This document shows, piece after piece, positions 1 to 6,507 of a stretch of DNA of 11,563 bases. The notes under the pieces are model-generated. The model ran no database searches, was not told the origin of the DNA, and saw only the letters and a program-made list of their open reading frames with translations. The position numbers were made by a program, and so were the translations under genes. Position 1 is the stretch's first letter, and the number at the start of each line of letters is the position of its first letter. Source of the DNA: an uncultured Selenomonadaceae bacterium (GTDB taxonomy: Bacteria > Bacillota > Negativicutes > Selenomonadales > Selenomonadaceae); assembly GCA_905233965.1 (NCBI GenBank), contig CAJOFG010000125.1:1-11563 (forward strand), given 5' to 3'.

Positions 1-997
1 CGATGTATGCGTCGCAGAAATTTAACAATGCCGCGCTCTGCCTCATGTTCAACTTGCCGATAAAATTTTGAACGTGCTTTTCAAAAATTTCCGGCGCGGC
101 ATTTTTCAAAATTTCCGCAGAATCTGAATCTTGTCGTCCTCCTCCGACGAGTACGAAAGTCGCTGTCGGTTCTTCGGCAAGAATCATTTCCAAAACTTTT
201 GCGTATTTTTCCGGCGGATAATGTTTTTTCCTTCCGAAACTTCCCGGACAAAGAGCGTAAACCGGGCGCGAAAAATCTTGTACGGTTCGCCTTGCCGCTC
301 CCCTGTCGAACGGCGAAAACCAAACTTCAATTTCACGATTCGCAACCGGCGCACCCAAAGTGTGATCGACAAACGCAAGACAGGCATCGACGACGTGCGA
401 ACCGTAAAAGTAAAGCGGGTAAGCATGAGTAGCCAAACGACTTATCGCAAGCGTCAGCGGCGCGTCCGAAAAATAATTCCATTGCTCCTCTTGATTTGCA
501 AATTGATGAGCGACACGAATTTTCGCGCCGCACATATACATCAAAGTTGCCGTTATCAAAGTATGAGTGAACGAAAAACAAATATCAAATCGCCGCTCCA
601 AAAGTTTCCGCGCAGGATTTAAATTCCATTCGTACACTTCCAAAAATTTCGGATAAGCGCAATGCTGTTCGTTCACAAGCACTTCGTCAACGTAAGGACA
701 ACATTCGGCAAGTTGAAACGCCAACGGACTGACGACAAGAGTTATCCGCGCCGTCGGATAAATTGCCGACTGCAAAATAAAATCTCCGGCTCCCACGTCA
801 TGCAGGATTAAAATTTCGGTTTGCCCCGGCGGATTTTTGAAAGAATATTTTTCCCGGTAACCGGCTTCGGAAAATTTCGGCTCCATGAAATTTACAAATT
901 CCTCGAAGGCGAAAACTTTTTTCTCCAAAATGATTTTCAAAAATTCTTCCAAGCCGTTTATGACAAGTTCAATGTCGGATTTTCTTACTTCGCGCAA
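1..997 (-). CDS. Glycosyltransferase family 9 (heptosyltransferase-like), C-terminus cut by window edge
   Basis: This is an open frame of 332 codons with no stop before the window edge. It aligns along its whole length with the next gene upstream, so the two are tandem paralogues. The start is a TTG at 997-995, with GAAGGGAAG about 8 nt before it and a first stretch (LREVRKSD) that matches the paralogue's MSEVTKSD. GT9 signatures include an N-domain AGDFI motif, a KKHYPPEKYAKVLEMIL segment and FVLVGGG, leading into a nucleotide-sugar-binding region that is interrupted by the edge (…LNFCDAYI). Known members transfer heptose or other sugars to LPS core. In a flagellar neighbourhood, flagellin or surface glycan modification is an alternative. 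Compared with its paralogue it lacks about 7 residues just after AGDFI (near 750-775), in the first helix of the N-domain, which could impair activity. The family call is firm; the substrate is unknown. Confidence 0.85.
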   Translation of the reverse strand, partial: MREVRKSDIELVINGLEEFLKIILEKKVFAFEEFVNFMEPKFSEAGYREKYSFKNPPGQTEILILHDVGAGDFILQSAIYPTARITLVVSPLAFQLAECCPYVDEVLVNEQHCAYPKFLEVYEWNLNPARKLLERRFDICFSFTHTLITATLMYMCGAKIRVAHQFANQEEQWNYFSDAPLTLAISRLATHAYPLYFYGSHVVDACLAFVDHTLGAPVANREIEVWFSPFDRGAARRTVQDFSRPVYALCPGSFGRKKHYPPEKYAKVLEMILAEEPTATFVLVGGGRQDSDSAEILKNAAPEIFEKHVQNFIGKLNMRQSAALLNFCDAYI

Positions 998-1015
998 AGA
1001 TAAATCTTCCCTTCG

Positions 1016-1903
1016 TCAATCGTGAATCATATAAAAAACTTCGTCGGCAATATTTTTTTCGGCACGCTCCCGGAGTATATGCCAACCTTTGAAAATTTTT
1101 TCCGGCGAAATTTGAGCAATGCAATGCGGCTTATCGTTTCGCACCCGGCAACCGTAAGGCTCGTAAGGCTCGGTTACGGCACATTCCGGTAAGGCGTGTT
1201 CCGGCTGAACGATGACGCACGGCACACCGCGCGGATTGCAAATTCTGATTATGTCGTCCCGGTTCTCCGGCAAGTCGCCCGGCGAACAACTGACTTCCAG
1301 CACCGGAATTTTCGCGACAGCCGCCGCGTGCATACTCCCGGTATCGTTGCCGATGTACATATCGCAAAATTTTAAAACCGCCGCGCTCTGTCGAAAAGAA
1401 ATTTTGTTCGTCAAGTCCAAAATATTTTTTTCGTAAATCTCCGGCACTTCGTTTTTCAAAATTTCCGCAGACTTCAAATCTTGTTCGCCGCCGCCGATAA
1501 GTACAAAGTTCGCCGGCGGTTCTTCGTCAAGAATCATTTGCAAAACTTTCGCGTACTTCTCCGGCGGATAATGTTTGTACATTCCGTTACCGCCCAAACA
1601 AATTGCGTAAAGCGGGTGCGACAAATTTTTTGTGAGTTCCCGCGCTCCGGCAAATTCAACCGGCGTGTACCAAATTTCAAGTTCGCGATTTTCAATCGGC
1701 ATATATAAATTTTTGTCGAGCAGAGAAAATCCGATATCGATCATGTGCCGGCTGTAGTCGAACGTCGGAGTAAGTCGGTTTGCAAGCGTCATTACGCTTC
1801 GTTGAAGTTCGTTGCTCACTTCGTCCGGCATACGGTGGGTAAAACGAATTTTCGCGCCGCTTATGTAGCTGACCATCGCGGTAACTTCCGCGTGCATGAA
1901 CAA
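1016..1903 (-). CDS. Glycosyltransferase family 9, C-terminal part of a frameshifted gene
   Basis: This is the larger part of a GT9 gene whose N-terminal part lies in another frame at 1861-2340. From the first usable codon (TTG 1903 or ATG 1897) it carries the linker region and the whole C-terminal Rossmann domain: CLGGNG near residue 103, KHYPPEKYAKVL at 110-120, FVLIGGG, and the diagnostic GNDTGSMHAAA at 185-195. That last motif is the GT9 donor-binding loop. The paralogue immediately downstream reads through the same point without a break (its RRFDICFSFTH aligns with RLDIC|FMHAEV here), so this fragment is not an independent gene. Joined to the N-part, the protein would be about 440 residues. 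The stop is 18 nt from the start of the next GT9 gene, which fits co-transcription. Alone, this fragment lacks the acceptor-side GD motif and is unlikely to be active. Confidence 0.85.
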   Translation of the reverse strand: MFMHAEVTAMVSYISGAKIRFTHRMPDEVSNELQRSVMTLANRLTPTFDYSRHMIDIGFSLLDKNLYMPIENRELEIWYTPVEFAGARELTKNLSHPLYAICLGGNGMYKHYPPEKYAKVLQMILDEEPPANFVLIGGGEQDLKSAEILKNEVPEIYEKNILDLTNKISFRQSAAVLKFCDMYIGNDTGSMHAAAVAKIPVLEVSCSPGDLPENRDDIIRICNPRGVPCVIVQPEHALPECAVTEPYEPYGCRVRNDKPHCIAQISPEKIFKGWHILRERAEKNIADEVFYMIHD

Positions 1904-2340
1904 ATATCAAGTCGCTTGTTCAAAAATCGAAAACCGAATTTCATTCCCTCCGAATAAATTTTTCCAAAATCCTGAGTGTACTCCGGATCGTAAAGCATCA
2001 CTTCATCGACGTGAGGACAATGCTCGGCAAGTTGAAAAGCCGCGCCGCTGACCAAAAGCGTTATGTAAGCGTCCGGATAGAGCCGGCGAATTTCGCGAAT
2101 CGCTCCGGAAGTCATGATAAAATCTCCGGCGCGCAAATCGTAAATGATTAAAATTTCCGTCCGCTCACCCCGCGACTTGTCCGGAATTTTCGGCGTTCTG
2201 TATCCGGCGGCAGAAAATTTTTCTTCCATGTGATTTATAAAATCCGGGAAATTGAAATATTTTGTACTCTGTGCGTTTTGGAAATATTTTTCAAATTCTC
2301 CGGTGATAAAATCAAAGTCGGATTTGGTTACTTCGCTCAA
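1861..2340 (-). CDS. Glycosyltransferase family 9, N-terminal part of a frameshifted gene
   Basis: This is the N-terminal part of the GT9 gene, continued in another frame at 1016-1903. It starts at TTG 2340-2338, 5 nt after the fliJ stop, with AAGGGG inside the fliJ end as a ribosome site about 9 nt away. Residues 1-50 are an extension outside the core GT9 fold, shared with the downstream paralogue. The core then begins with ILIIYDLRAGDFIMTSGAI, the N-domain GD motif, followed by a helix ending in LYPDAYITLLVS. The homologous frame ends at RLDIC; the 13 codons after that, up to TAA 1861, are off-frame. Restoring one T in TGTTCATG (about 1899-1902) would give RLDICFMHAEV and rejoin the halves. 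The call is firm. Whether the break is biological or a consensus error cannot be told here. Confidence 0.85.
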   Translation of the reverse strand: MSEVTKSDFDFITGEFEKYFQNAQSTKYFNFPDFINHMEEKFSAAGYRTPKIPDKSRGERTEILIIYDLRAGDFIMTSGAIREIRRLYPDAYITLLVSGAAFQLAEHCPHVDEVMLYDPEYTQDFGKIYSEGMKFGFRFLNKRLDICSCTRKLPRWSAT

Positions 2341-2345
2341 AAAAA

Positions 2346-2795
2346 TTAACCCCTTCGCATATGAAGTTGCAAACCTATTTCGTCCAACATTTTTTGTTCC
2401 TCAAACAAAAGTTCTTCGTTGTACTCGCGCCACCGTTTTTCTTTCAACTGTTCGATACTTTTTAAATATGTCATGATGTCCATTAACGCTTTCAACTTCT
2501 GCTGTTTCTCCTGCATTGTTTTTAAAATTACCTGCTGTTGCTGTTCGATTTGTGCGCGTTTCCAGTTGAAAAAATTATTGTAAGTCGTTATCACGCCGAC
2601 CGTAACGGTTTTTCCCTCCGCAGTCATTTCGGAATATTCCTGTTGCCCTTCCTGCAGTTCGGTGAGTAAATCTTGCAAGCGTGCGCGGTGATCTTCCAGT
2701 CGCCGGGAAACTTCGGCGAATTGCATTTCCGCATCATCTTTTTTTCGCCGCGTGACTTTCAAGAGCGTTTCGAGTTGGAATTTAAATTTTTTCAT
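2346..2795 (-). CDS. fliJ: Flagellar export chaperone FliJ
   Basis: This is a 149-residue protein of the usual FliJ size, almost entirely predicted coiled coil: long charged and Gln-rich heptad stretches (for example EDHRARLQDLLTELQEGQQE and QIEQQQQVILKTMQEKQQKL) with few helix breakers. It opens with MKKFKFQLETLLKVTRRKKD, typical of FliJ N-termini (hydrophobic F/L positions followed by basic residues). FliJ is the central stalk of the flagellar type III export ATPase, inserting into the FliI hexamer and contacting FlhA, much as the gamma subunit does in F1. The call is secured by its place directly after fliI, 14 nt from the fliI stop. The ribosome site is weak (AGAAATTGAAA), which suggests translational coupling. 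The following GT9 gene starts 5 nt past its stop, so all four genes probably share one transcript. Confidence 0.9.
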   Translation of the reverse strand: MKKFKFQLETLLKVTRRKKDDAEMQFAEVSRRLEDHRARLQDLLTELQEGQQEYSEMTAEGKTVTVGVITTYNNFFNWKRAQIEQQQQVILKTMQEKQQKLKALMDIMTYLKSIEQLKEKRWREYNEELLFEEQKMLDEIGLQLHMRRG

Positions 2796-2809
2796 TACGT
2801 TTCAATTTC

Positions 2810-4165
2810 TCAACCTGCCGCCAATGCTTTACCGGAAATTGCGACCAATTTTTTTTCGGTGTCCTCGTAGGTATCGACTTCAAAAATTCCCTGACATAAA
2901 AATCCGTTTATCGAATCAATTTTTTCAATCGCCATGTCAATACGCTTGCTCGACCCTTTGACGTATGCGCCGATGTGAATCAAATCTTCCGCATCTTTGT
3001 AAACCGCCATGAGTGCGCGCATATTCTGCGCCGCCTGCAAATGTTCCGGGCTGACGACTTCATTCATGACACGGCTGACGCTGGCAAGAACGTCAATCGC
3101 CGGAAAATGATTCTGCGCGGCTATTGCACGACTCAAAACTATATGCCCGTCCAAAATCGAACGCACTGCGTCGGCAATCGGTTCGTTCATGTCGTCGCCG
3201 TCAACCAGGACGGTATAAATCCCGGTGATTGACCCGCGTTCACTTGTCCCGGCTCGTTCCAAAAGTCGGGGAAGGAGCGCGAAAACCGACGGAGTATATC
3301 CGCGTGTCGCCGGCGGCTCCCCGATTGTCAAACCGACTTCACGCTGAGCCATTGCAAAACGCGTGACGGAATCCATCATCAAAATTACTTTGTGTCCCTT
3401 GTCGCGAAAATATTCGGCAATCGCCGTGCCGGTCATCGCACCCTTAATTCTGACGAGTGCCGGCTGATCCGAAGTCGCGACGACAACGACAGCCCGTTTC
3501 AAACCTTCTTCGCCCAAGTCGCGTTCGATAAAATCTCTGACTTCACGTCCGCGCTCACCGATTAAAGCGATAACGCTGATGTCGGCTTCAGTGTTCCGGG
3601 CAATCATTGAAAGCAAAGTCGATTTGCCTACACCGGAACCCGCCATAATTCCGATTCGCTGACCGTCGCCCATAGTTATCAATCCGTCAACCGTGCGAAC
3701 GCCGACGTAAAGAGATTCATGTATTCGCGGACGGGTGAGCGGAGGAGGCGGAGGAGCTTGCAAAGGATATTCGGTCTTTGACAAAATCGGTCCCAAATCG
3801 TCCATCGGGTTTCCGAGTCCGTCCAAAACTCTGCCCAAAAGTTCTTCGCCGACTTTGACTTGCAACATTTTTTGAGCGGCGACAACTTCACAGCCCGGTC
3901 CGACACCTTGCATTTCGCCGACCGGCATCAGCATGACAAGACCTTCCCGGAAACCGACGACTTCAGCCGGAATTGACGGCGCGCCCGGGGTTTTCGGCGT
4001 AATGTAACAAAGTTCGCCGACGCTGACTGTGGGACCTTGCGATTCGATGACAAGACCGACGACTTGAGTAACTTTTCCGGTCAGCTTAATCGGTTTACAT
4101 TCTTCGATTGCGTCCTTCAACTTTTGTAAATTGATGTCGTTTTTTATTTCGCGCAAGAGACTCAT
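2810..4165 (-). CDS. fliI: Flagellum-specific export ATPase FliI
   Basis: This is a full-length FliI (451 residues), the hexameric ATPase of the flagellar type III secretion apparatus at the cytoplasmic base of the basal body. Visible elements in order are an N-terminal beta-barrel domain (residues 20-100), the Walker A loop GSGVGKST at 176-183, the GERGREV segment carrying the catalytic Glu (203-209), and Walker B ILMMDSVTRFAMAQRE with Asp265. The QAAQNMRAL and GSSKRIDMAIEKID regions in the C-domain are typical of FliI rather than F1 beta. The start is ATG 4165. The GAGGG before it is unusually close, so TTG three codons later (10 nt from GAGGG) is an alternative. fliF, fliG and fliH usually precede fliI but are not here: upstream is an unrelated operon, so fliI heads its own unit in this window. 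A -10-like TATAAT lies 35 nt upstream. Confidence 0.96.
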   Translation of the reverse strand: MSLLREIKNDINLQKLKDAIEECKPIKLTGKVTQVVGLVIESQGPTVSVGELCYITPKTPGAPSIPAEVVGFREGLVMLMPVGEMQGVGPGCEVVAAQKMLQVKVGEELLGRVLDGLGNPMDDLGPILSKTEYPLQAPPPPPLTRPRIHESLYVGVRTVDGLITMGDGQRIGIMAGSGVGKSTLLSMIARNTEADISVIALIGERGREVRDFIERDLGEEGLKRAVVVVATSDQPALVRIKGAMTGTAIAEYFRDKGHKVILMMDSVTRFAMAQREVGLTIGEPPATRGYTPSVFALLPRLLERAGTSERGSITGIYTVLVDGDDMNEPIADAVRSILDGHIVLSRAIAAQNHFPAIDVLASVSRVMNEVVSPEHLQAAQNMRALMAVYKDAEDLIHIGAYVKGSSKRIDMAIEKIDSINGFLCQGIFEVDTYEDTEKKLVAISGKALAAG

Positions 4166-4200
4166 TCCCTCAAAAAAAATTTTTTTTGCAATTCGGATTG

Positions 4201-4229
4201 ATTATACCGGGCGGGGAAAAATTTTTGTA
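4201..4229 (-). promoter_or_regulatory. Putative promoter of fliI-fliJ-GT9 unit
   Basis: On the minus strand a perfect TATAAT occupies 4206-4201, about 35 nt before the fliI ATG. The best -35 candidate at 17-nt spacing is TACAAA, a poor match to TTGACA, and there is no TG extension. A FliA/sigma-28 type element is not evident. The call rests on the -10 hexamer and its position only. Confidence 0.4.
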
Positions 4230-4248
4230 TAAAAAATTTCAGCCCCCG
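4212..4248. repeat. Long AT-core inverted repeat upstream of fliI
   Basis: CGGGG (4212-4216) is matched by CCCCG (4244-4248), and within it AAATTTTT pairs with AAAAATTT around a 5-nt loop. The structure spans about 37 nt just upstream of the candidate fliI -10. It has no T-run after it on the minus strand, so it is not a plain terminator for the gene upstream. It could be an operator or simply an AT-rich hairpin. Confidence 0.45.
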
Positions 4249-4285
4249 AAATTTTTTTTCGAGAGCCGATTTATTTTTTCGCAAA

Positions 4286-4316
4286 CCAAAAAGTTATCGC
4301 CGACTTTTTTAAGTCG
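4286..4316 (-). terminator. Weak candidate terminator after the exported-protein gene
   Basis: On the minus strand CGACTT-AAAA-AAGTCG forms a 6-bp stem with a 4-nt loop. A CTTTTTGG tract follows about 8 nt later rather than immediately. It lies about 50 nt past the stop of the exported-protein gene. The stem is short and the U-tract displaced, so termination would be inefficient. The rest of the 4166-4364 spacer holds the inverted repeats listed separately and no gene that I can see. Confidence 0.3.
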
Positions 4317-4345
4317 TGACATAAAATCAAACGCCAATTATTTGT

Positions 4346-4365
4346 CAACTTTTTAAAAGTTGCGT
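4346..4365. repeat. Palindromic element, copy 1 (CAACTTTTTAAAAGTTGCGT)
   Basis: CAACTTTTTAAAAGTTG is a near-perfect palindrome, followed by CGT. On the minus strand it begins 2 nt after the stop codon of the exported-protein gene. A near-identical element (two T fewer) lies between flhF and flhG at 10401-10418, in the same orientation relative to the surrounding genes. An outer CGTGAC/GTCACG pair (4315-4320 and 4364-4369) frames this copy. It could be a regulator site or an mRNA 3'-end hairpin. Confidence 0.5.
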
Positions 4366-4988
4366 CACGTTGCTTTTATCGCCATGATTTTTTGTTTCAA
4401 TCCGGTTTCGGCAATTACTTTATCGAAACATTCGTCGGCAAGGAAAGACGCATAACCGGAATAAATTGTGCTGCCGCTGTAACCGCGATAACATTTTTTG
4501 TAAATCAATTCGTCGGTGCGTTTGTCGTAAACGGTAAGCCCGACTTCGACGGCGGCAAAAATTTGCGACTCCCAAATTATTCCGGAAATTCCCGTAACAT
4601 ATTCGTGATACTTCATCACGACCGGACAAATGACAATATCCGCATTCAAATTTTCCGCCAAAGGTTTTACCGCGTCCTGAAATTTCGCCTTCCGATTTTC
4701 TGCGCGAACCGTCGCAAAAGTTTTTTGCAATTCGCCGAGCGATTCGTCCGGGTCGATGTATTCGACGAGTTTTAAAGTTCCGTTAAGCGGAATATGTACG
4801 GCTCTTGACATTTTCATTTCCAATTTTGAAATTGTTTCTTCGTTCGGAGTGCCGCTTTGAAAAATTATAGGGAGCCGGGCAATACGCAGAGGAATTTTTT
4901 CGCCGGAAATTTCTTCAGCGGAAACCGGAGCCGACAAAAAAATCATGAGCGCCAAAATAAAATTCAAGCCGACAAAAAATTTTTTCAC
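4365..4988 (-). CDS. Small exported protein of unknown function
   Basis: This is a 207-residue protein with a clear Sec signal peptide: KK at the start, a hydrophobic core FVGLNFILALMIFLSA, and a likely signal peptidase I site at PVSA|EE near residue 24. There is no lipobox Cys and no other membrane segment, so it is probably periplasmic. The mature part alternates beta and alpha segments (LRIARLPIIFQ, ADIVICPVVMKYHEYV, IFAAVEVGLTVYDKRTDELIY). That layout recalls small periplasmic Rossmann-like domains of the TolB-N/CsgG type, but I cannot assign a family. The start is GTG 4988, 8 nt after a strong GGGGAGG. It lies 16 nt after the YitT-family stop, so the two are almost certainly co-transcribed. 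That linkage hints at an envelope role, and nothing in the sequence gives a catalytic function. Confidence 0.8.
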   Translation of the reverse strand: MKKFFVGLNFILALMIFLSAPVSAEEISGEKIPLRIARLPIIFQSGTPNEETISKLEMKMSRAVHIPLNGTLKLVEYIDPDESLGELQKTFATVRAENRKAKFQDAVKPLAENLNADIVICPVVMKYHEYVTGISGIIWESQIFAAVEVGLTVYDKRTDELIYKKCYRGYSGSTIYSGYASFLADECFDKVIAETGLKQKIMAIKAT

Positions 4989-5004
4989 GACTTCAACCTC
5001 CCCG

Positions 5005-5877
5005 TCAATGCGATCTGCCGGTGAACCTGCCGCCGACCAAATCGTGAACCGGATTTATCGTTATGAAAGCTTTTTGGTCTATTGACTGCACAACGTCTTT
5101 CAACTTTGAAACTTCCAACCTGTTCACGACGCAATAGATAACTTGCTTTTCCAATTTTGAAAAACCGCCTTGCCCGTGAAGAACGGTAACGCCTCTGAAT
5201 TGTTTGCTCAATTCGTCGATGACAAGCAACTCATGATTTTCATCTTGCGCGACAATCATAACCGCGTAGGATTCGTCCAAACCTTTCGTGACGATGTCAA
5301 TCATTCGCGCAATGACGAAGTAAGCGACGAGCGAATACATTGCCTTATCCCAGCCGAAGAGGATTCCGGCTCCGGACAGAATGAACAAATTTATAAACAT
5401 GACGACTTCGCCGATTGAGAACGGAGTTTTTTTGTCCGCAATTATCGCGACAATCTCCGTGCCGTCCAAAGAACCTCCGGCGCGCATAATCAGCCCCACG
5501 CCGATGCCGTCGATAATTCCTCCGAAAATTGCGGCAAGAAAAGGATCATTCGTGACGCGCTGAAAATGTTCGACGTACCCGGAACAAATATTTAACATGA
5601 TGATTGCAATTATCGTGGAGATGACAAATTTTTTTCCCATATGTTTGTAAGCGATGTAGAGGAAAGGAATATTCAGGACGGCAAGAAAAATTCCGAACGG
5701 AATGTGCGGCACCAAAAAATTTGCCATGATTGAAAGACCGACAACTCCGCCGTCAATAACTTTGTTCGGTATCAAAAAAAGTTCCAAGCCCGCCGACGCA
5801 ATGAGTGCGCCGATAAAAAGTTGAATTATCTGAATCGAAAAATTCCGCAGATTTTTTTTCGTACGAAAAAATTTCAA
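5005..5877 (-). CDS. YitT family membrane protein (DUF161 + DUF2179)
   Basis: From TTG 5877 this frame gives 290 residues, the usual YitT length. The first two thirds are membrane-embedded, with hydrophobic helices at roughly 13-33, 42-60, 60-80, 85-102, 115-135 (GGIIDGIGVGLIMRAGGSLDG, rich in Gly) and 155-190. This is the YitT/DUF161 membrane domain. The last 75 residues (SYAVMIVAQDENHELLVIDEL … CVVNRLEVSKLKDVVQSIDQKAFITINP) form the soluble DUF2179 domain, which is GlnB-like in fold. Function is unproven in most members. The gene is followed at once by the exported-protein gene. The open frame extends 43 codons further upstream (5878-6006) without a start, and joins a promoter, ribosome site and ATG only by way of a frameshift at a run of nine A (see that entry). 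The native start is therefore uncertain. Confidence 0.88.
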   Translation of the reverse strand: MKFFRTKKNLRNFSIQIIQLFIGALIASAGLELFLIPNKVIDGGVVGLSIMANFLVPHIPFGIFLAVLNIPFLYIAYKHMGKKFVISTIIAIIMLNICSGYVEHFQRVTNDPFLAAIFGGIIDGIGVGLIMRAGGSLDGTEIVAIIADKKTPFSIGEVVMFINLFILSGAGILFGWDKAMYSLVAYFVIARMIDIVTKGLDESYAVMIVAQDENHELLVIDELSKQFRGVTVLHGQGGFSKLEKQVIYCVVNRLEVSKLKDVVQSIDQKAFITINPVHDLVGGRFTGRSH

Positions 5878-6026
5878 AAGCTCTCTTACGTTTTTGCCTG
5901 TATGTTCGGCTTTCGTTTCGCCGGGTTTGAGTTCGTCTTTGAATCCGTGCTTTGCTTTATTTTCGGAAATTGCCTTCGTGACTTTTCTTAAGCGTTCGAC
6001 TTCCGATTTTTTTTTACAACTTCCAT
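5878..6026 (-). pseudogene. Out-of-frame N-terminal extension of the YitT gene, broken at an A9 run
   Basis: ATG 6026 sits behind GGAGG (only 2 nt away) and some 20 nt after a good extended -10, so transcription and translation appear to start here. Its own frame (MEVVKKNRKSNA) stops after 12 codons. One extra A in the A9 run at 6007-6015 would give MEVVKKKSEVERLRKVTKAI and continue for 43 codons in the YitT frame up to TTG 5877. That stretch is charged, soluble and codon-wise like its neighbours, so it looks coding. The length of the run makes three explanations possible: a sequencing indel, a true mutation, or slippage-dependent expression. The ribosome-site spacing is also unusually short. 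Confidence 0.55.
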
Positions 6027-6051
6027 GACCTCCGGAAAAAAATTTTTCGAA

Positions 6052-6060
6052 ATTATAACA
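6052..6060 (-). promoter_or_regulatory. Extended -10 promoter of the YitT operon
   Basis: On the minus strand TGTTATAAT matches the extended -10 consensus TGnTATAAT exactly. No recognisable -35 lies 16-18 nt upstream (TTTATT at 17), which is tolerated by extended -10 promoters. A start site about 7 nt downstream would give a leader of roughly 20 nt ending in GGAGG and ATG 6026. It lies back to back with the rpsT promoter. Confidence 0.65.
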
Positions 6061-6083
6061 TACCGACCGGAAAAAATAAAACC

Positions 6084-6112
6084 TTGCAATTTACCCGCCG
6101 CTGTGCTAAACT
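6084..6112 (+). promoter_or_regulatory. rpsT promoter
   Basis: TTGCAA (6084-6089), a 17-nt spacer, and TAAACT (6107-6112) preceded by TG at -14/-15 (TGCTAAACT). The leader would be about 25 nt, ending in the GAGGAGG of rpsT. The -35 and spacing repeat in the two other plus-strand promoters of this window. Confidence 0.6.
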
Positions 6113-6142
6113 TCGTCCGTCAAAAGTGAGGAGGTGTATACT

Positions 6143-6412
6143 TTGCCTAATATCAAATCTTCGATTAAAAGCATCAAAAAAGATGCGAAACGTCATGAAC
6201 GCAACATGGCGGAAAAAAATCGTATGAAAAAAGCTCAGAAACTTGTGCTTGCCGCGATAGCGAACAACGATGCCGACGAGGCAAAAAAACTTTTCCCGGC
6301 GGCACAGAAAGCCATAGATCAGGCGGCCGCGAACAATACGATTCACAAAAATACCGCAGCACGCAAAAAATCGAGATTGGCTTCCAAAATCAACGCCATT
6401 TCTGCGGCGTAA
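6143..6412 (+). CDS. rpsT: 30S ribosomal protein S20
   Basis: This is an 89-residue, very basic, Ala/Lys-rich helical protein. The opening MPNIKSSIKSIKKDAKRHER and the later TIHKNTAARKKSRLASKIN are the hallmark ends of bacterial S20, which binds the 5' domain of 16S rRNA and stabilises helix 44 in the small subunit. The start is taken as TTG 6143, 8 nt after GGAGG, because family members begin with a Met-Pro or Met-Ala directly before NIKS. An in-frame GTG at 6134 overlaps the ribosome site and is rejected. The gene stands alone between its own promoter and a strong terminator, which is common for rpsT. A TTG start for an abundant ribosomal protein is notable and may limit expression, as rare-start rpsT genes do in E. 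coli, where S20 represses its own translation. Confidence 0.97.
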   Translation: MPNIKSSIKSIKKDAKRHERNMAEKNRMKKAQKLVLAAIANNDADEAKKLFPAAQKAIDQAAANNTIHKNTAARKKSRLASKINAISAA

Positions 6413-6430
6413 TGCACGACTTATAAAATG

Positions 6431-6470
6431 ACGCACACGTTTTTCAAAATTCGTGTGCGTTTAATTTTTT
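6431..6470 (+). terminator. rpsT rho-independent terminator
   Basis: ACGCACACG (6431-6439) pairs perfectly with CGTGTGCGT (6452-6460). The 9-bp stem has a 12-nt A/T loop and is followed by TTAATTTTTT. It lies 18 nt after the rpsT stop. Confidence 0.9.
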
Positions 6471-6472
6471 CC

Positions 6473-6501
6473 TTGCAAAATTTTTTTATGCGTGTTATTA
6501 T
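6473..6501 (+). promoter_or_regulatory. Promoter of a candidate small RNA
   Basis: TTGCAA (6473-6478), a 17-nt spacer, and TATTAT (6496-6501) preceded by TGT, giving the extended -10 TGTTATTAT. It follows directly after the rpsT terminator and faces a second terminator 50 nt further on. No gene with a ribosome site lies between them. Confidence 0.55.
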
Positions 6502-6507
6502 TCTCCC

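Noticed and set aside
81..622. Open frames on both strands (for example 131-622 plus) across the left GT9 gene
   Set aside because: They overlap a continuous homologous frame (997 to 1, minus) that explains the region; their products are Arg/Phe-rich antisense-type sequences without domains.
1895..1905. Programmed -1 frameshift in the GT9 gene
   Set aside because: No X-XXY-YYZ slippery heptamer lies in the reading frame, and the paralogue needs no shift.
4290..4320. FliA/sigma-28 promoter (GGCGATAA on the minus strand)
   Set aside because: No TAAA-type -35 lies at 15 nt, and the sequence is part of a hairpin after the exported-protein gene, far from the fliI start.
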